From Geodermatophilus aquaeductus (lineage in GTDB: Bacteria > Actinomycetota > Actinomycetes > Mycobacteriales > Geodermatophilaceae), in the NCBI RefSeq assembly GCF_900182545.1, contig NZ_FXTJ01000017.1, positions 1 to 64,000 of the forward strand: 64,000 bases of DNA, in the 5' to 3' direction. This document shows, piece after piece, positions 44,013-52,711 of this stretch (position 1 is its first letter; every line of letters starts with the position of its first letter). The position numbers and the translations under genes were made by a program. The notes below the pieces were generated by a model. The model saw only the letters and a program-made list of their open reading frames with translations, made no database searches and was not told where the DNA came from.

Positions 44013-45323
44013 TCAGGCCGCGGACATCGTGGCGATGAAGCCCTCGGGCGTCTGCTCGCCGAGGAAGAGCCGCTGCAGCTCGGTCAGCATCTGCGTGGCC
44101 TGGTCGGCGGGCAGGTCCTGGTCCCAGGACAGCTGGAAGTTCGGCGCACCCTCGACCAGGTCGTAGATCCAGGTCGTGTAGTCGGCGTTCTCGCCCTGCT
44201 CCAGCTGGTCGCGGACACCGGCCACCGCGGGCACGTCGCCGGCGGCCACCAGGTCCTCGACGTACTGCTCGTCGTCGAGCGCCGTCGTCACGTACTCCAG
44301 GGCCGCGTCCTTGTGCTGGCTGTCCGCGGCGACCGAGTAGAAGTTCGTCGGGTTGCCGACGACGTTGGCCGGGTCACCGGCACCGCCCTCGACCGCCGGG
44401 AACGGCGCCCAGCCGAGGTCGCCGGCCTCCACGAACTCCGGGCTCTGCCCGAGCTGGTTGACGTACTCCCACGAGCCCATGAGGTGGAAGCCGGCGTCGC
44501 CCTGGGCGAGGATCGTCGACGCGCCGCCGACGTCGTAGCCCACCGAGGCGAAGTCCTCGCCGAAGGCACCGCGGTCGACCAGGTCGGTCACCAGCTGCAG
44601 CGACTGCAGGACGGCCGGGTTCTCCCACGCGCCGGGCTCCCCGTCGCGGATGGCCTGGAAGACCTCCGGGCCGCCGACGCGGTCGAGCAGGTACTCGATC
44701 CACATGAGCTCGGTCCACGACTGCGAGCCGGCCAGGGCGATCGGGGTGACGCCGTTGGCCTTGAGCGCGTCGACCGCCGACAGCAGCTGCTCCCAGGTCT
44801 GCGGGACCTCGACGCCGGCCGCCTCGAGCACCGACTCGTTGTAGAACAGCGCGACCGGCTGCACGCCGCGCATGGGGATCCCGTAGTACTTCCCGTCGAG
44901 CTGGGCGGCCTCGAGCACGCTCGGGATGAACGAGTCGCGCAGCTCCGGGTCCTCCTCCAGCAGCGGGGTGAGGTCCTCCACCGCGCCGGCGTCGACGTAC
45001 TCCTTGAGGTTGCCGCCGCCCCAGTTGAAGAAGACGTCGGGCGCCTCGGGCGAGCTCAGGGCCACGCGCAGCCGCTGCTTGTAGGGGTCGTTGCCGAAGG
45101 TCGCGAGCTCGGCGTCGCCGGCCTCGCTGGCCTCGTTGAACCGCGAGATCGAGGACTCCTCGATCGGGTTGAGCACGGTGTCCTGCAGGGCCCACACCTG
45201 GGCGGCGTCGCCGCCACCGCCGCCGGCCCCACCGGGACCGGAGGAGCCGCAGGCGACCAGGCTCGCTGCGAGGAGGAGCGCGCCGGCGGATGCGGCACCG
45301 CGGGTCAGACGCCGGGATGACAT
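44013..45323 (-). CDS. Sugar-binding lipoprotein of an ABC transporter
   Basis: The 436-residue protein starts MSSRRLTRGAASAGALLLAA and has lipobox LVAC, so it is exported and lipid-anchored at the Cys near residue 25. A Gly-rich linker and a family 1 extracellular binding fold follow (FFNWGGGNLKEYVDAG, GIPMRGVQPVALFYNESVLE). The ligand is probably a xylo-oligosaccharide, judging from the GH3 xylosidase, xylA and xylB; this arrangement recalls the BxlE-BxlF-BxlG system of Streptomyces. ATG 45323 is chosen because it begins the signal peptide. Confidence 0.93.
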   Translation of the reverse strand: MSSRRLTRGAASAGALLLAASLVACGSSGPGGAGGGGGDAAQVWALQDTVLNPIEESSISRFNEASEAGDAELATFGNDPYKQRLRVALSSPEAPDVFFNWGGGNLKEYVDAGAVEDLTPLLEEDPELRDSFIPSVLEAAQLDGKYYGIPMRGVQPVALFYNESVLEAAGVEVPQTWEQLLSAVDALKANGVTPIALAGSQSWTELMWIEYLLDRVGGPEVFQAIRDGEPGAWENPAVLQSLQLVTDLVDRGAFGEDFASVGYDVGGASTILAQGDAGFHLMGSWEYVNQLGQSPEFVEAGDLGWAPFPAVEGGAGDPANVVGNPTNFYSVAADSQHKDAALEYVTTALDDEQYVEDLVAAGDVPAVAGVRDQLEQGENADYTTWIYDLVEGAPNFQLSWDQDLPADQATQMLTELQRLFLGEQTPEGFIATMSAA

Positions 45324-45340
45324 CCCATCGCCGCCTTTCT

Positions 45341-45369
45341 GTTTCGACGTTGAAAACCGAAAGTTTCGG
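45341..45369. promoter_or_regulatory. Two adjacent operator-like palindromes upstream of the binding protein gene
   Basis: GTTTCGACGTTGAAAAC (45341-45357) is an imperfect palindrome centred on ACGT. CCGAAAGTTTCGG (45357-45369) is a near-perfect palindrome. Both lie 18-46 bases upstream of the binding protein ATG and share the half-site TTTCG with the site at 45506. This fits binding by the LacI-type regulator. Confidence 0.55.
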
Positions 45370-45505
45370 GGTGGTGCGAGAACGTAAGCCACGTCACGGG
45401 ACCTGTCAACGCGCCGCTGGGACGCCCGCGTGGCGCCGTCCCGCGCGTCGTCGGGGCTCGCAGAGGACGCGCCATCCTGACCTGGCCGGATGCAGGGGGC
45501 TGGTG

Positions 45506-45526
45506 GTTTCGAAGATGTTTCGATAG
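45506..45526. promoter_or_regulatory. Repeated GTTTCGA half-sites upstream of the LacI gene
   Basis: GTTTCGA occurs at 45506-45512 and again at 45517-45523, and the first includes the palindrome TTCGAA. The site stands about 130 bases before the LacI start in the 332-bp divergent spacer, suggesting autoregulation together with control of the transporter. Confidence 0.45.
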
Positions 45527-45655
45527 CGTCGCCGATCACATCCGTCCGGCACCGTCGCCGGAGCCCGCTGTACTCCGCCCCCGGGGACGCCAGGCTGGAC
45601 GGACCCGGCGTCCCCTCCCGGCCGCCGGCGACCGGCGACCTCCGGAGGAGCGACA

Positions 45656-46663
45656 GTGCACGAGCAGACGGCCGGCCGTCCCACCCTCGCCAGCATCGCC
45701 GCCGCGGCCGGCGTCTCGCTGCCCACCGTGTCCAAGGTCGTCAACGGCAAGACCGACGTCGCCCCCGCCACCCGCGAGCGCGTCCTGGCCCTGCTCGACC
45801 AGTACGACTACGTGCCCCTCGCCCGGCGGCCCGTGCCCGAGCCGGACAGCCCGCTGGTCGACGTCGTGTTCACCGCGCTGGACAGCCCCTGGGCGGTCGA
45901 GCTGCTGCGCGGCATCACCGAGAGCGGCCTGGAGATCGTCGTCGACTCCCTCGCCGCCCGCCCGCAGGACGGCGACTGGGTGCGCTCGCTGATCGCCGGG
46001 GGCCGCCGCGGCGCCATCGTGGTCACCTCGCGCATCACCGCCGCCGACCAGCGCCGGCTGGGCCGCTCGCACCTGCCCGTCGTCGTCATCGACCCGGTCG
46101 ACATGCCCGGTCCCGACGTGCCCAGCGTCGGCGCCACGAACTGGTCCGGCGGCATGGCCGCCACCGAGCACCTGGTCGAGCTGGGCCACCGGCGGATCGC
46201 GGTCATCGGCGGCCCCGAGGACTACCTGTGCAGCCGCGCCCGCATCGACGGCTACCGCGCCGCGCTCGACCGCGCCGGCATCCCCGCCGACCCGGCGCTG
46301 GTGCGCCACGGCAACTTCCACCACGACGGCGGCTACGAGCGCGCCCGCGAGCTGCTGGAGCTGCCCGACCGGCCGACGGCGGTCTTCGCCGGCAGCGACG
46401 AGCAGGCCTTCGGCGTCCTCGAGGCCGCCCGCCAGGCGGGGCTGTCGGTGCCCGGCGACCTGTCCGTCGTCGGCTTCGACGACCTGCCGATGGCCCGCTG
46501 GTCCTCCCCTCCCCTCACCACCGTGCGCCAGCCGCTGGCCGACATGGGCCGGATGGCCGGGCGCATGCTGCTCGACCTGGTCAGCGGCCGGGAGCTCGCC
46601 AGCCAGCGCGTCGAGCTGGCCACCTCGCTGGTGCCGCGCGCCTCCACGGCCCGCCGTCCCTGA
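45656..46663 (+). CDS. LacI-family transcriptional regulator of the transporter/xylosidase genes
   Basis: The 335-residue regulator has a LacI helix-turn-helix (residues 9-40: TLASIAAAAGVSLPTVSKVV, NGKTDVAPATRERV) and a periplasmic-binding-like ligand domain with SVVGFDDLPMARWSSPPLTT. It is divergent from the binding protein operon and runs into the GH3 gene 77 bases downstream, so it most likely represses both in the absence of xylo-oligosaccharides, as BxlR does in Streptomyces. GTG 45656 has GGAGGAG 5 bases upstream. Confidence 0.93.
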   Translation: MHEQTAGRPTLASIAAAAGVSLPTVSKVVNGKTDVAPATRERVLALLDQYDYVPLARRPVPEPDSPLVDVVFTALDSPWAVELLRGITESGLEIVVDSLAARPQDGDWVRSLIAGGRRGAIVVTSRITAADQRRLGRSHLPVVVIDPVDMPGPDVPSVGATNWSGGMAATEHLVELGHRRIAVIGGPEDYLCSRARIDGYRAALDRAGIPADPALVRHGNFHHDGGYERARELLELPDRPTAVFAGSDEQAFGVLEAARQAGLSVPGDLSVVGFDDLPMARWSSPPLTTVRQPLADMGRMAGRMLLDLVSGRELASQRVELATSLVPRASTARRP

Positions 46664-46740
46664 CCCGTCCCCTCCTCCGCACCCGCCGGCGGGCGCGTTC
46701 CCTCGCGCCGCCGGTCTCCCCTGCACGTCTGGAGCACCCC

Positions 46741-49113
46741 GTGACCGACCAGCCCCTCGTCGCCGACCGTCCCGCCGCCGACCGCTCTCCCGACCCGGTG
46801 GCCGGCACCTGGCGCGACCCGTCCCGCCCCCTGGGCGAGCGGGTGCGCGAGCTCGTCGCGGAGATGACGCTCGAGGAGAAGGTCGCGCAGCTCTACGGCG
46901 TCTGGACGACGATCGGCGAGGGTGAGGACGTCGCGCCCAACCAGCACGAGTTCTCCGAGCCGCTGCCGCCGTGGGAGGAGCTGACCCGCCCGGGCCTGGG
47001 CCACCTGACCCGCGTGTTCGGCACCGTGCCGGTCGAGCCGCTCACCGGCGCGCGCGTCCTGGCCGCCACCCAGCGCGGCATCGTGGAGGGCTCCCGGCTG
47101 GGCATCCCGGCGATCGCGCACGAGGAGTGCCTGACCGGGCTGGCCGCCTGGCAGGCGACCGTCTTCCCGACGCCGCTGGCCTGGGGCGCCACCTTCGACC
47201 CGGCGATCGTGCGGGACATGGCCGCGGGCATCGGCGAGCTCATGCGTCGCATCGGCGTGCACCAGGGCCTGGCGCCGGTCCTCGACGTCACCGTCGACGC
47301 CCGCTGGGGCCGCACCGAGGAGACGATCGGCGAGGACCCGTACCTGGTCGCCGCGCTGGGCACCGCCTACGTCCGCGGCTTGGAGGACACCGGCGTCGTC
47401 GCCACCCTCAAGCACTTCACCGGCTACTCCGCCTCCGGCGCCGGGCGCAACCACGCCCCGGTGCGCCTGGGCCCGCGCGAGCTCGCCGACCTGCTGCTGC
47501 CGCCGTTCGAGGCCGCGCTGCGCGAGGGCGGCGCCCGCTCGGTCATGCACTCCTACGCCGCCGTCGACGGCGTCCCGCCCGCGGCCGACCCCGGGCTGCT
47601 CACCGACCTGCTGCGCGGGACCCTCGGCTTCGACGGCGTGGTCGTCGCCGACTACTTCGGCGTCTCCTTCCTCGAGACCACCCAGCACGTGGCCGGCTCG
47701 CCCGGCGAGGCCGCCGCGCTGGCGCTGACCGCCGGGGTCGACGTCGAGCTGCCGACCGTCCGCTGCTACGGCGAGCCGCTGCTGGAGCGGATCCGCTCCG
47801 GCGAGGTCCCCGAGGCGCTGGTCGACCGCGCCCTGGAGCGGGTGCTGCGGCAGAAGGGCGAGCTCGGCCTGCTCGACGCCGGCTGGGACCCCGACCCGGA
47901 GGCGCTGCGCAGCGGCGAGCCCCTGGCCTTCGACCCGCCGCACCTGCGGGACCTCGCCCGCGTGCTCGCCGAGCGCTCGGTGGTGCTCCTGGACAACCCG
48001 CGCGAGGTCCTGCCGCTGGCCGCGCCGCGGCGGATCGCCGTCGTCGGCCCGTGCGCCGACGAGGTGCTGTCCCTCATGGGCTGCTACGCCTTCCCCAACC
48101 ACGTCGGCGTGCAGCACCCCGACGTGCCGCTCGGCCTGGAGGTGCCGACGCTGCTCGACGCCGTGCGGGCGGAGTTCCCCGGCGCCGAGGTGACCACCGC
48201 CCCCGGCTGCCCGGTGCAGGAGGCCGACCGCAGCGGCTTCGACGCCGCCGTGGCCGCGGCCCGGGACGCCGACGTGTGCGTGGCCGTCGTCGGCGACAGC
48301 TCCGGGCTGTTCGGCCGCGGCACCTCCGGCGAGGGCTGCGACGCCGCCGACCTGCGGCTGCCCGGCGTGCAGGAGGAGCTGCTGGACGCGCTGCTGGCCG
48401 GCGACACCCCCGTCGTCGTCGTGCTGCTCACCGGGCGGCCCTACGCGCTCGGCGGGGTCGTCGGCCGCGCGGCCGCCGTCGTGCAGGCCTTCTTCCCCGG
48501 CGAGGAGGGCGCCGGCGCGGTCGCGGGTGTGCTCAGCGGCCGGGTCGGCCCGTCCGGCCGGCTGCCGGTGTCGGTGCCGCAGGGGCCCGGCGGGTCGCCG
48601 GCCACCTACCTGGCGCCGACCCTCGGCCGGGCCGGCGGGATCAGCTCGGCCGACCCGACGCCGGCCTTCCCGTTCGGCCACGGCCTGACCTACACGACCG
48701 TCGAGTACTCCGGCCTGGAGGTCTCCGGGCAGCGGTGGCCGACCGACGGCGAGCTGACCGTCTCCTGCACGGTGCGCAACACCGGCGGCCGCGACGGCGC
48801 CGAGGTGGTGCAGCTCTACCTGTCCGACCCGGTGGCCAGCGTCGTGCAGCCGCTGCGCCGGCTCGTGGGCTTCGCCCGGGTGGAGCTGGCCGCCGGCGCC
48901 GGGGCGCGGGTGTCGTTCCGGCTGCACGCGGACCGGGCGTCCTTCACCGGCCGGGACCTGCGGCGCGTGGTGGAGGCCGGCGAGGTGCAGCTGGCCGTCG
49001 GCGCGTCCAGCGAGGACCTGCGGCTGCGGGCGACCGTGCAGCTGACCGGCCCCGACCGGGTCGTCGGCGCCGACCGGGTGCTGTCCACCCCGGTCGAGGT
49101 CGCGCCGCTGTAG
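46741..49113 (+). CDS. Glycoside hydrolase family 3, probable beta-xylosidase
   Basis: The 790-residue enzyme has the GH3 N-terminal TIM barrel (EKVAQLYGVW, RWGRTEETIGEDPYLVAALG), a central alpha/beta sandwich and a C-terminal fibronectin III-like domain (from about 680). KHFTGYSASGAGRNHAPVRL resembles actinobacterial intracellular beta-xylosidases such as BxlB. The nucleophile is Asp304 in VVADYFG, and Glu531 in GTSGEGCD is a candidate acid/base. There is no signal peptide, so it acts in the cytoplasm on imported oligosaccharides. Beta-glucosidase activity cannot be excluded. A perfect palindrome follows as terminator. Confidence 0.92.
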   Translation: MTDQPLVADRPAADRSPDPVAGTWRDPSRPLGERVRELVAEMTLEEKVAQLYGVWTTIGEGEDVAPNQHEFSEPLPPWEELTRPGLGHLTRVFGTVPVEPLTGARVLAATQRGIVEGSRLGIPAIAHEECLTGLAAWQATVFPTPLAWGATFDPAIVRDMAAGIGELMRRIGVHQGLAPVLDVTVDARWGRTEETIGEDPYLVAALGTAYVRGLEDTGVVATLKHFTGYSASGAGRNHAPVRLGPRELADLLLPPFEAALREGGARSVMHSYAAVDGVPPAADPGLLTDLLRGTLGFDGVVVADYFGVSFLETTQHVAGSPGEAAALALTAGVDVELPTVRCYGEPLLERIRSGEVPEALVDRALERVLRQKGELGLLDAGWDPDPEALRSGEPLAFDPPHLRDLARVLAERSVVLLDNPREVLPLAAPRRIAVVGPCADEVLSLMGCYAFPNHVGVQHPDVPLGLEVPTLLDAVRAEFPGAEVTTAPGCPVQEADRSGFDAAVAAARDADVCVAVVGDSSGLFGRGTSGEGCDAADLRLPGVQEELLDALLAGDTPVVVVLLTGRPYALGGVVGRAAAVVQAFFPGEEGAGAVAGVLSGRVGPSGRLPVSVPQGPGGSPATYLAPTLGRAGGISSADPTPAFPFGHGLTYTTVEYSGLEVSGQRWPTDGELTVSCTVRNTGGRDGAEVVQLYLSDPVASVVQPLRRLVGFARVELAAGAGARVSFRLHADRASFTGRDLRRVVEAGEVQLAVGASSEDLRLRATVQLTGPDRVVGADRVLSTPVEVAPL

Positions 49114-49120
49114 ACCGCTC

Positions 49121-49150
49121 GCGGCCCGTCCCCGGCCGGGGACGGGCCGC
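49121..49150. terminator. 30-nt perfect palindrome between convergent GH3 and rluB genes
   Basis: GCGGCCCGTCCCCGG and its exact complement follow each other without spacer, 7 bases after the GH3 stop and 7 bases before the rluB stop. It is clearly a shared bidirectional terminator. Confidence 0.85.
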
Positions 49151-49157
49151 CCGTGGT

Positions 49158-50027
49158 CTAGAGCCCGACGAGCTCCTCCAGCGCACCGACCTCCTGGCGG
49201 GTGAGCCGGCGGATCGAGCCGCTGCGCATCCGCTGCAGGGAGACCGGGCCGATCGCGGTGCGGGTCAGCCGCGTCACCGGCAGGCCCACCTCGGCCAGCA
49301 GCCGCCGGACGATGTGCTTGCGCCCCTCGTGCAGCACGACCTCGACCACCGACTGCCCGGCGTGGGTGTCGACGACGCGGAAGGAGTCGACCTTCACCGG
49401 GCCGTCCTCGAGCTCGATCCCGGCGCGCAACCGGCGGTGCAGCTCGCGGGAGACCGATCCGGAGACCTGCGCGAGGTAGGTCTTCTTCACCTCGTAGGAC
49501 GGGTGGGCCAGCCGGTGGGCCAGGTCGCCGTCGTTGGTGACCAGCAGCAGGCCCTCGGTGTCCTGGTCGAGCCGGCCGACGTGCACCAGCCCGGGCGCGA
49601 GGTCGCCGATCATGTCGCCGACGGTCGGGCGGTCGCGGTCGTCGCTCATCGCGGTGATGACGCCCGGCGGCTTGTTCAGGGCGTAGGTGACCCGGTCGTC
49701 GCGCAGCTCGAGCCGGCGGCCGTCGACGGAGATCTTGTCGGTGGCGGGGTCGACGCGCATGCCCTGCACGGTGACGACCGCGCCGTTCACGCTGATCCGG
49801 CCGGCGTCGATCATGTCCTCGCAGACGCGGCGGGAGCCGACGCCGGCGCGGGCGAGGACCTTCTGCAGGCGCTCCCCCTGCCGCTCGTTGGACGCGGGGG
49901 CGGGCTCGCGGTCGCCGGGGTGGACCGGCGCGAGCTCCATGTCCTCCGACCAGCCCTCACCGCCGGGGCTGCCGGGCTGCAGCGCGGAGGGGTCGGGGAG
50001 CTCGTCGGGATGCGGTGCGGTGTCCAT
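49158..50027 (-). CDS. rluB: 23S rRNA pseudouridine synthase, RluB/RsuA family
   Basis: The 289-residue protein has an N-terminal acidic extension, an S4 RNA-binding domain (about 55-100: RLQKVLARAGVGSRRVCEDM) and a catalytic domain with GRLDQDTEGLLLVTND, whose Asp is the catalytic residue. It isomerises a uridine of 23S rRNA. The position next to scpB is conserved in actinobacteria. ATG 50027 is preferred over the GTG at 50045. Confidence 0.94.
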   Translation of the reverse strand: MDTAPHPDELPDPSALQPGSPGGEGWSEDMELAPVHPGDREPAPASNERQGERLQKVLARAGVGSRRVCEDMIDAGRISVNGAVVTVQGMRVDPATDKISVDGRRLELRDDRVTYALNKPPGVITAMSDDRDRPTVGDMIGDLAPGLVHVGRLDQDTEGLLLVTNDGDLAHRLAHPSYEVKKTYLAQVSGSVSRELHRRLRAGIELEDGPVKVDSFRVVDTHAGQSVVEVVLHEGRKHIVRRLLAEVGLPVTRLTRTAIGPVSLQRMRSGSIRRLTRQEVGALEELVGL

Positions 50028-50078
50028 CGCCGTCCAGTCTCCCACCCCCGCGGCGGGGACCGGCCGTCGCGGCAGCGC

Positions 50079-50483
50079 TCAGCAGTTCTCCTCGCCGTAG
50101 GCGTCCACGGCCTCGCCCGAGGAGACCAGGTCGCCCTGCAGCTCCTGCAGCTGCGGAGCGAGGTCGGCGTTGGCCGCGGGATCGGACAGGTCGGCCTGGT
50201 CGAGCAGGTCGGACAGGGCGCGCCAGGAGGTGACCAGGTCGTCCCACTCGTCCGCGACGGCCTCGGGCGGGTCGACGTCCTCCAACTGCTGCACCGCCTC
50301 GTCGAGCACCTGCGGCGCCGACTGCGGGTCGGACTGGATCGCGTTGACGTCGTCGGTGATGTCCGAGAGCAGGTCGGGCACCTCCGCGCAGAACGCCTCC
50401 TGGCGCTCGGCCTCCTCCGACGAGCAGCCGGCCAGCAGCAGCGCGGTGAGGGCGAACGGGACGGCGAGCGCGCGGGGGGTCAC
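50079..50483 (-). CDS. Small secreted lipoprotein
   Basis: GTG 50483 starts a 134-residue protein with a lipoprotein signal (LAVPFALTALLLAGCSSEEA; lipobox LLAGC). The mature part is acidic and helical (EAVQQLEDVDPPEAVADEWD, DLLDQADLSD) and ends in a second Cys. It is similar in style to the many unassigned actinobacterial lipoproteins. It sits between rluB and scpB. Confidence 0.8.
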   Translation of the reverse strand: MTPRALAVPFALTALLLAGCSSEEAERQEAFCAEVPDLLSDITDDVNAIQSDPQSAPQVLDEAVQQLEDVDPPEAVADEWDDLVTSWRALSDLLDQADLSDPAANADLAPQLQELQGDLVSSGEAVDAYGEENC

Positions 50484-50523
50484 GCCGGTCAACGTATCGG
50501 CGCCGCACCCGACCGACGGGCGC

Positions 50524-51345
50524 TCAGCCCTCGGCGGCCTGCTCGCGGGCCAGCGCGACGGGATCGGGCAGCAGCGGCGCCAGGGGCGGCAGCTCGTCGA
50601 GGCCGGTGAGCCCGAGCCGCTCGAGGAACAGCGGCGTCGTGCCGTAGAGCCCACCGCCGCTGTCGGGGTCGGTGCCGACCTCGGTGACCAGGCCGCGGGA
50701 CAGCAGGGTGCGCATGACGCCGTCGACGCCGACCCCGCGGATCGCCGACACCCGCGCGCGGGTCACCGGCTGGCGGTAGGCGATGACGGCGAGGGTCTCC
50801 AGCGCGGCCTGCGTGAGCTTCGTCCGCTGCCCCTCGGAGAGGTGGCGCTCGACGACCGGCGCGAACTCCTCGCGGGTGTAGAAGCGCCAGCCCTCCCCCA
50901 CCCGGCGCAGCGTGATCCCGGAGCGGCGGGCGTCGTGGTCGGCGGCGAGCTCGGCCAGCGCGGTGCGCACCCGCGCCACCGGGCAGCGCAGCGCGGCGGC
51001 CAGCGTCCCCTCGTCGACGGGGCCCTCGGCGACGAACAGCAGCGCCTCGAGACCGCCGCGCAGCTCGACCGGGTCGAGGACGACCTCCGGCTCGGGCTCG
51101 GGCGGGGGTGCCGGCAGCTCCAGCCCGGGCAGCGGCAGCGGCTCGGGCTCGGCGGGGACGGGCGGGACGTCGTCGGCGGCCGGGGCCGGGCGCTCGGCCA
51201 CCCGGGCGGCCAGCTCGGCGGCGACGGCGTCCCAGACCGCGGGGTCGGCGGCGTCGGGACGGCCGGCCTCCTCCTCGCGGGTCGCCTCCAGCTCGGCGGC
51301 CAGCGCCTCCCACGAGAACGGCGCGCGCTCGTCCGGGCCGGTCAC
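50524..51345 (-). CDS. scpB: Segregation and condensation protein B
   Basis: The 273-residue protein has a Pro/Glu-rich N-terminal extension (about 1-95) and then the two winged-helix domains of ScpB: LRGGLEALLFVAEGPVDEGT, then LTQAALETLAVIAYRQPVTR and RGVGVDGVMRTLLSRGLV. ScpB dimers bind ScpA and SMC in chromosome condensation. The GTG start overlaps the scpA stop by 4 bases. Confidence 0.95.
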   Translation of the reverse strand: MTGPDERAPFSWEALAAELEATREEEAGRPDAADPAVWDAVAAELAARVAERPAPAADDVPPVPAEPEPLPLPGLELPAPPPEPEPEVVLDPVELRGGLEALLFVAEGPVDEGTLAAALRCPVARVRTALAELAADHDARRSGITLRRVGEGWRFYTREEFAPVVERHLSEGQRTKLTQAALETLAVIAYRQPVTRARVSAIRGVGVDGVMRTLLSRGLVTEVGTDPDSGGGLYGTTPLFLERLGLTGLDELPPLAPLLPDPVALAREQAAEG

Positions 51346-52172
51346 GGCAGGTCCTCGGTGGCGACGTCGGGCTCGTCGTCGGCGGGTCGCACGTCCGCGG
51401 GGCCGGTCCAGCGGACGTGCAGCTCGCCGAGCGGCGTGAGCTGGGTGAAGGTGACCCGCTGCTGGCGGTAGAGCTCGAGCAGCGCGAGGAAGCGCGCCAC
51501 GACCTCCATCGTCGTCGCGCAGTCCCCGGTCAGGGACGCGAAGGTGAGCGTGCCGGCGCCGACCAGGGCGGCGCGGACGGCCAGCAGCTGCTCGGCGACG
51601 CTGACCGGCGGCGCGTGCAGGTGCCCGACGCCGACGGTGGGCGGCTCCTTCGGCGTGAGCGCCTTCGCGGCGAGCGCGGCGAACCGCTCGGGAGTGATGC
51701 CGAGGAGCACCTCGGGCAGCAGCTCGGCGAAGCGCGGCTCCAGCGGCGCCTCGCGGGCGTAGCGGCCGGCGGCGACCGTCTCGCGCTCACGCAGGAACGC
51801 CGCGGCCTCCTTGTAGGCGCGGTACTGCAGGAGCCGGGCGAAGAGCAGGTCGCGGGCCTCGAGCAGCTCGAGGTCGTCCTCGTCCTCGATCTCGGCGGCC
51901 GGCAGCAGCCGGGCGGCCTTGAGGTCGAGCAGGGTGGAGGCGACGACCAGGAACTCGCTGGCCTGGTCGAGGTCGAGCTCGTCGCCGAGCGCCCGCAGGT
52001 GGGCGATGAACTCGTCGGTGACCACCGACAGGGCGATCTCGGTGACGTCGAGCTGGTGCCGGCCGATCAGCTGCAGCAGCAGGTCGAACGGGCCCTCGAA
52101 GTTGGTGAGCCGGACGGTGAAGCGCGCAGGATCGACCCCGCGCTCCGCCACCGCCTGCGTGCTCGCACTCAC
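51342..52172 (-). CDS. scpA: Segregation and condensation protein A (kleisin)
   Basis: The 276-residue kleisin begins with the family signature FTVRLTNFEGPFDLLLQLIG, then LDVTEIALSVVTDEFI, and ends with a winged helix (VVARFLALLELYRQQRVTFT). It bridges the SMC head domains. GTG 52172 lacks a ribosome site. The hexamer TACCCT (minus strand, 52184-52189) close before it suggests a leaderless mRNA. A TTG at 52181 is an alternative. Confidence 0.95.
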   Translation of the reverse strand: MSASTQAVAERGVDPARFTVRLTNFEGPFDLLLQLIGRHQLDVTEIALSVVTDEFIAHLRALGDELDLDQASEFLVVASTLLDLKAARLLPAAEIEDEDDLELLEARDLLFARLLQYRAYKEAAAFLRERETVAAGRYAREAPLEPRFAELLPEVLLGITPERFAALAAKALTPKEPPTVGVGHLHAPPVSVAEQLLAVRAALVGAGTLTFASLTGDCATTMEVVARFLALLELYRQQRVTFTQLTPLGELHVRWTGPADVRPADDEPDVATEDLP

Positions 52173-52204
52173 GGAACGCAAGGGTAGGCGGTGCTACCGA
52201 CGGT

Positions 52205-52711
52205 TCAGCCCCGGAGACGCCGGACGAGCACCGAGTCCTCGCCCTGCTCGGCGAGGTCGGCGAGCAGCACCGAGATCGCCTCGCGCACGATGCGGCCGCG
52301 GTCGGCGGCCACGCCGTGCTGGGCGCGCAGCGTCAGGCGGGCACTCTCCAGCGCGAGCAGGTCGTCGGCGGAGATGTAGACGGTGATCTTCTCGTCGTGC
52401 CTGGTCCGGGCGTTGCCGGCCGCGCGGGCGGCCTTGCCGCGGGTACGCGCACCCGGCGCCGGCAGCGGCGCGGGGGCCGGGGCAGCGGTGCGGTAGGCGG
52501 CCAGCGGGTCGGCCGGGGCGCCACCGGGCACGAGGGTGAGCGGCGCGGGCGCGTCGTCGGCCGGCGCCGGGTCGGCGGCCCGGCGGCCGCCGCGCAGCGC
52601 CGGGGAGCTCACCGCCGAGGCCAGGTTCGGCAGCTCGGTCACCTCCGCCTGCGGGGTGTCGGTGCGCCGGAACAGCTCCGCAGCACCGGGGAGCACGGGA
52701 CGACGGGTCAC
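52205..52711 (-). CDS. ParA partner with ribbon-helix-helix-like C-terminus
   Basis: The 168-residue protein has a disordered Ala/Pro-rich middle (about 40-100) and an RHH-like C-terminal domain: KITVYISADDLLALESARLT, then RIVREAISVLLADLAEQGED. GTG 52711 overlaps the parA stop by 4 bases. Small basic RHH proteins coupled to an orphan ParA near scpAB are common in actinobacteria. It probably stimulates the ParA ATPase or carries DNA, rather than being a true ParB. Confidence 0.8.
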   Translation of the reverse strand: MTRRPVLPGAAELFRRTDTPQAEVTELPNLASAVSSPALRGGRRAADPAPADDAPAPLTLVPGGAPADPLAAYRTAAPAPAPLPAPGARTRGKAARAAGNARTRHDEKITVYISADDLLALESARLTLRAQHGVAADRGRIVREAISVLLADLAEQGEDSVLVRRLRG

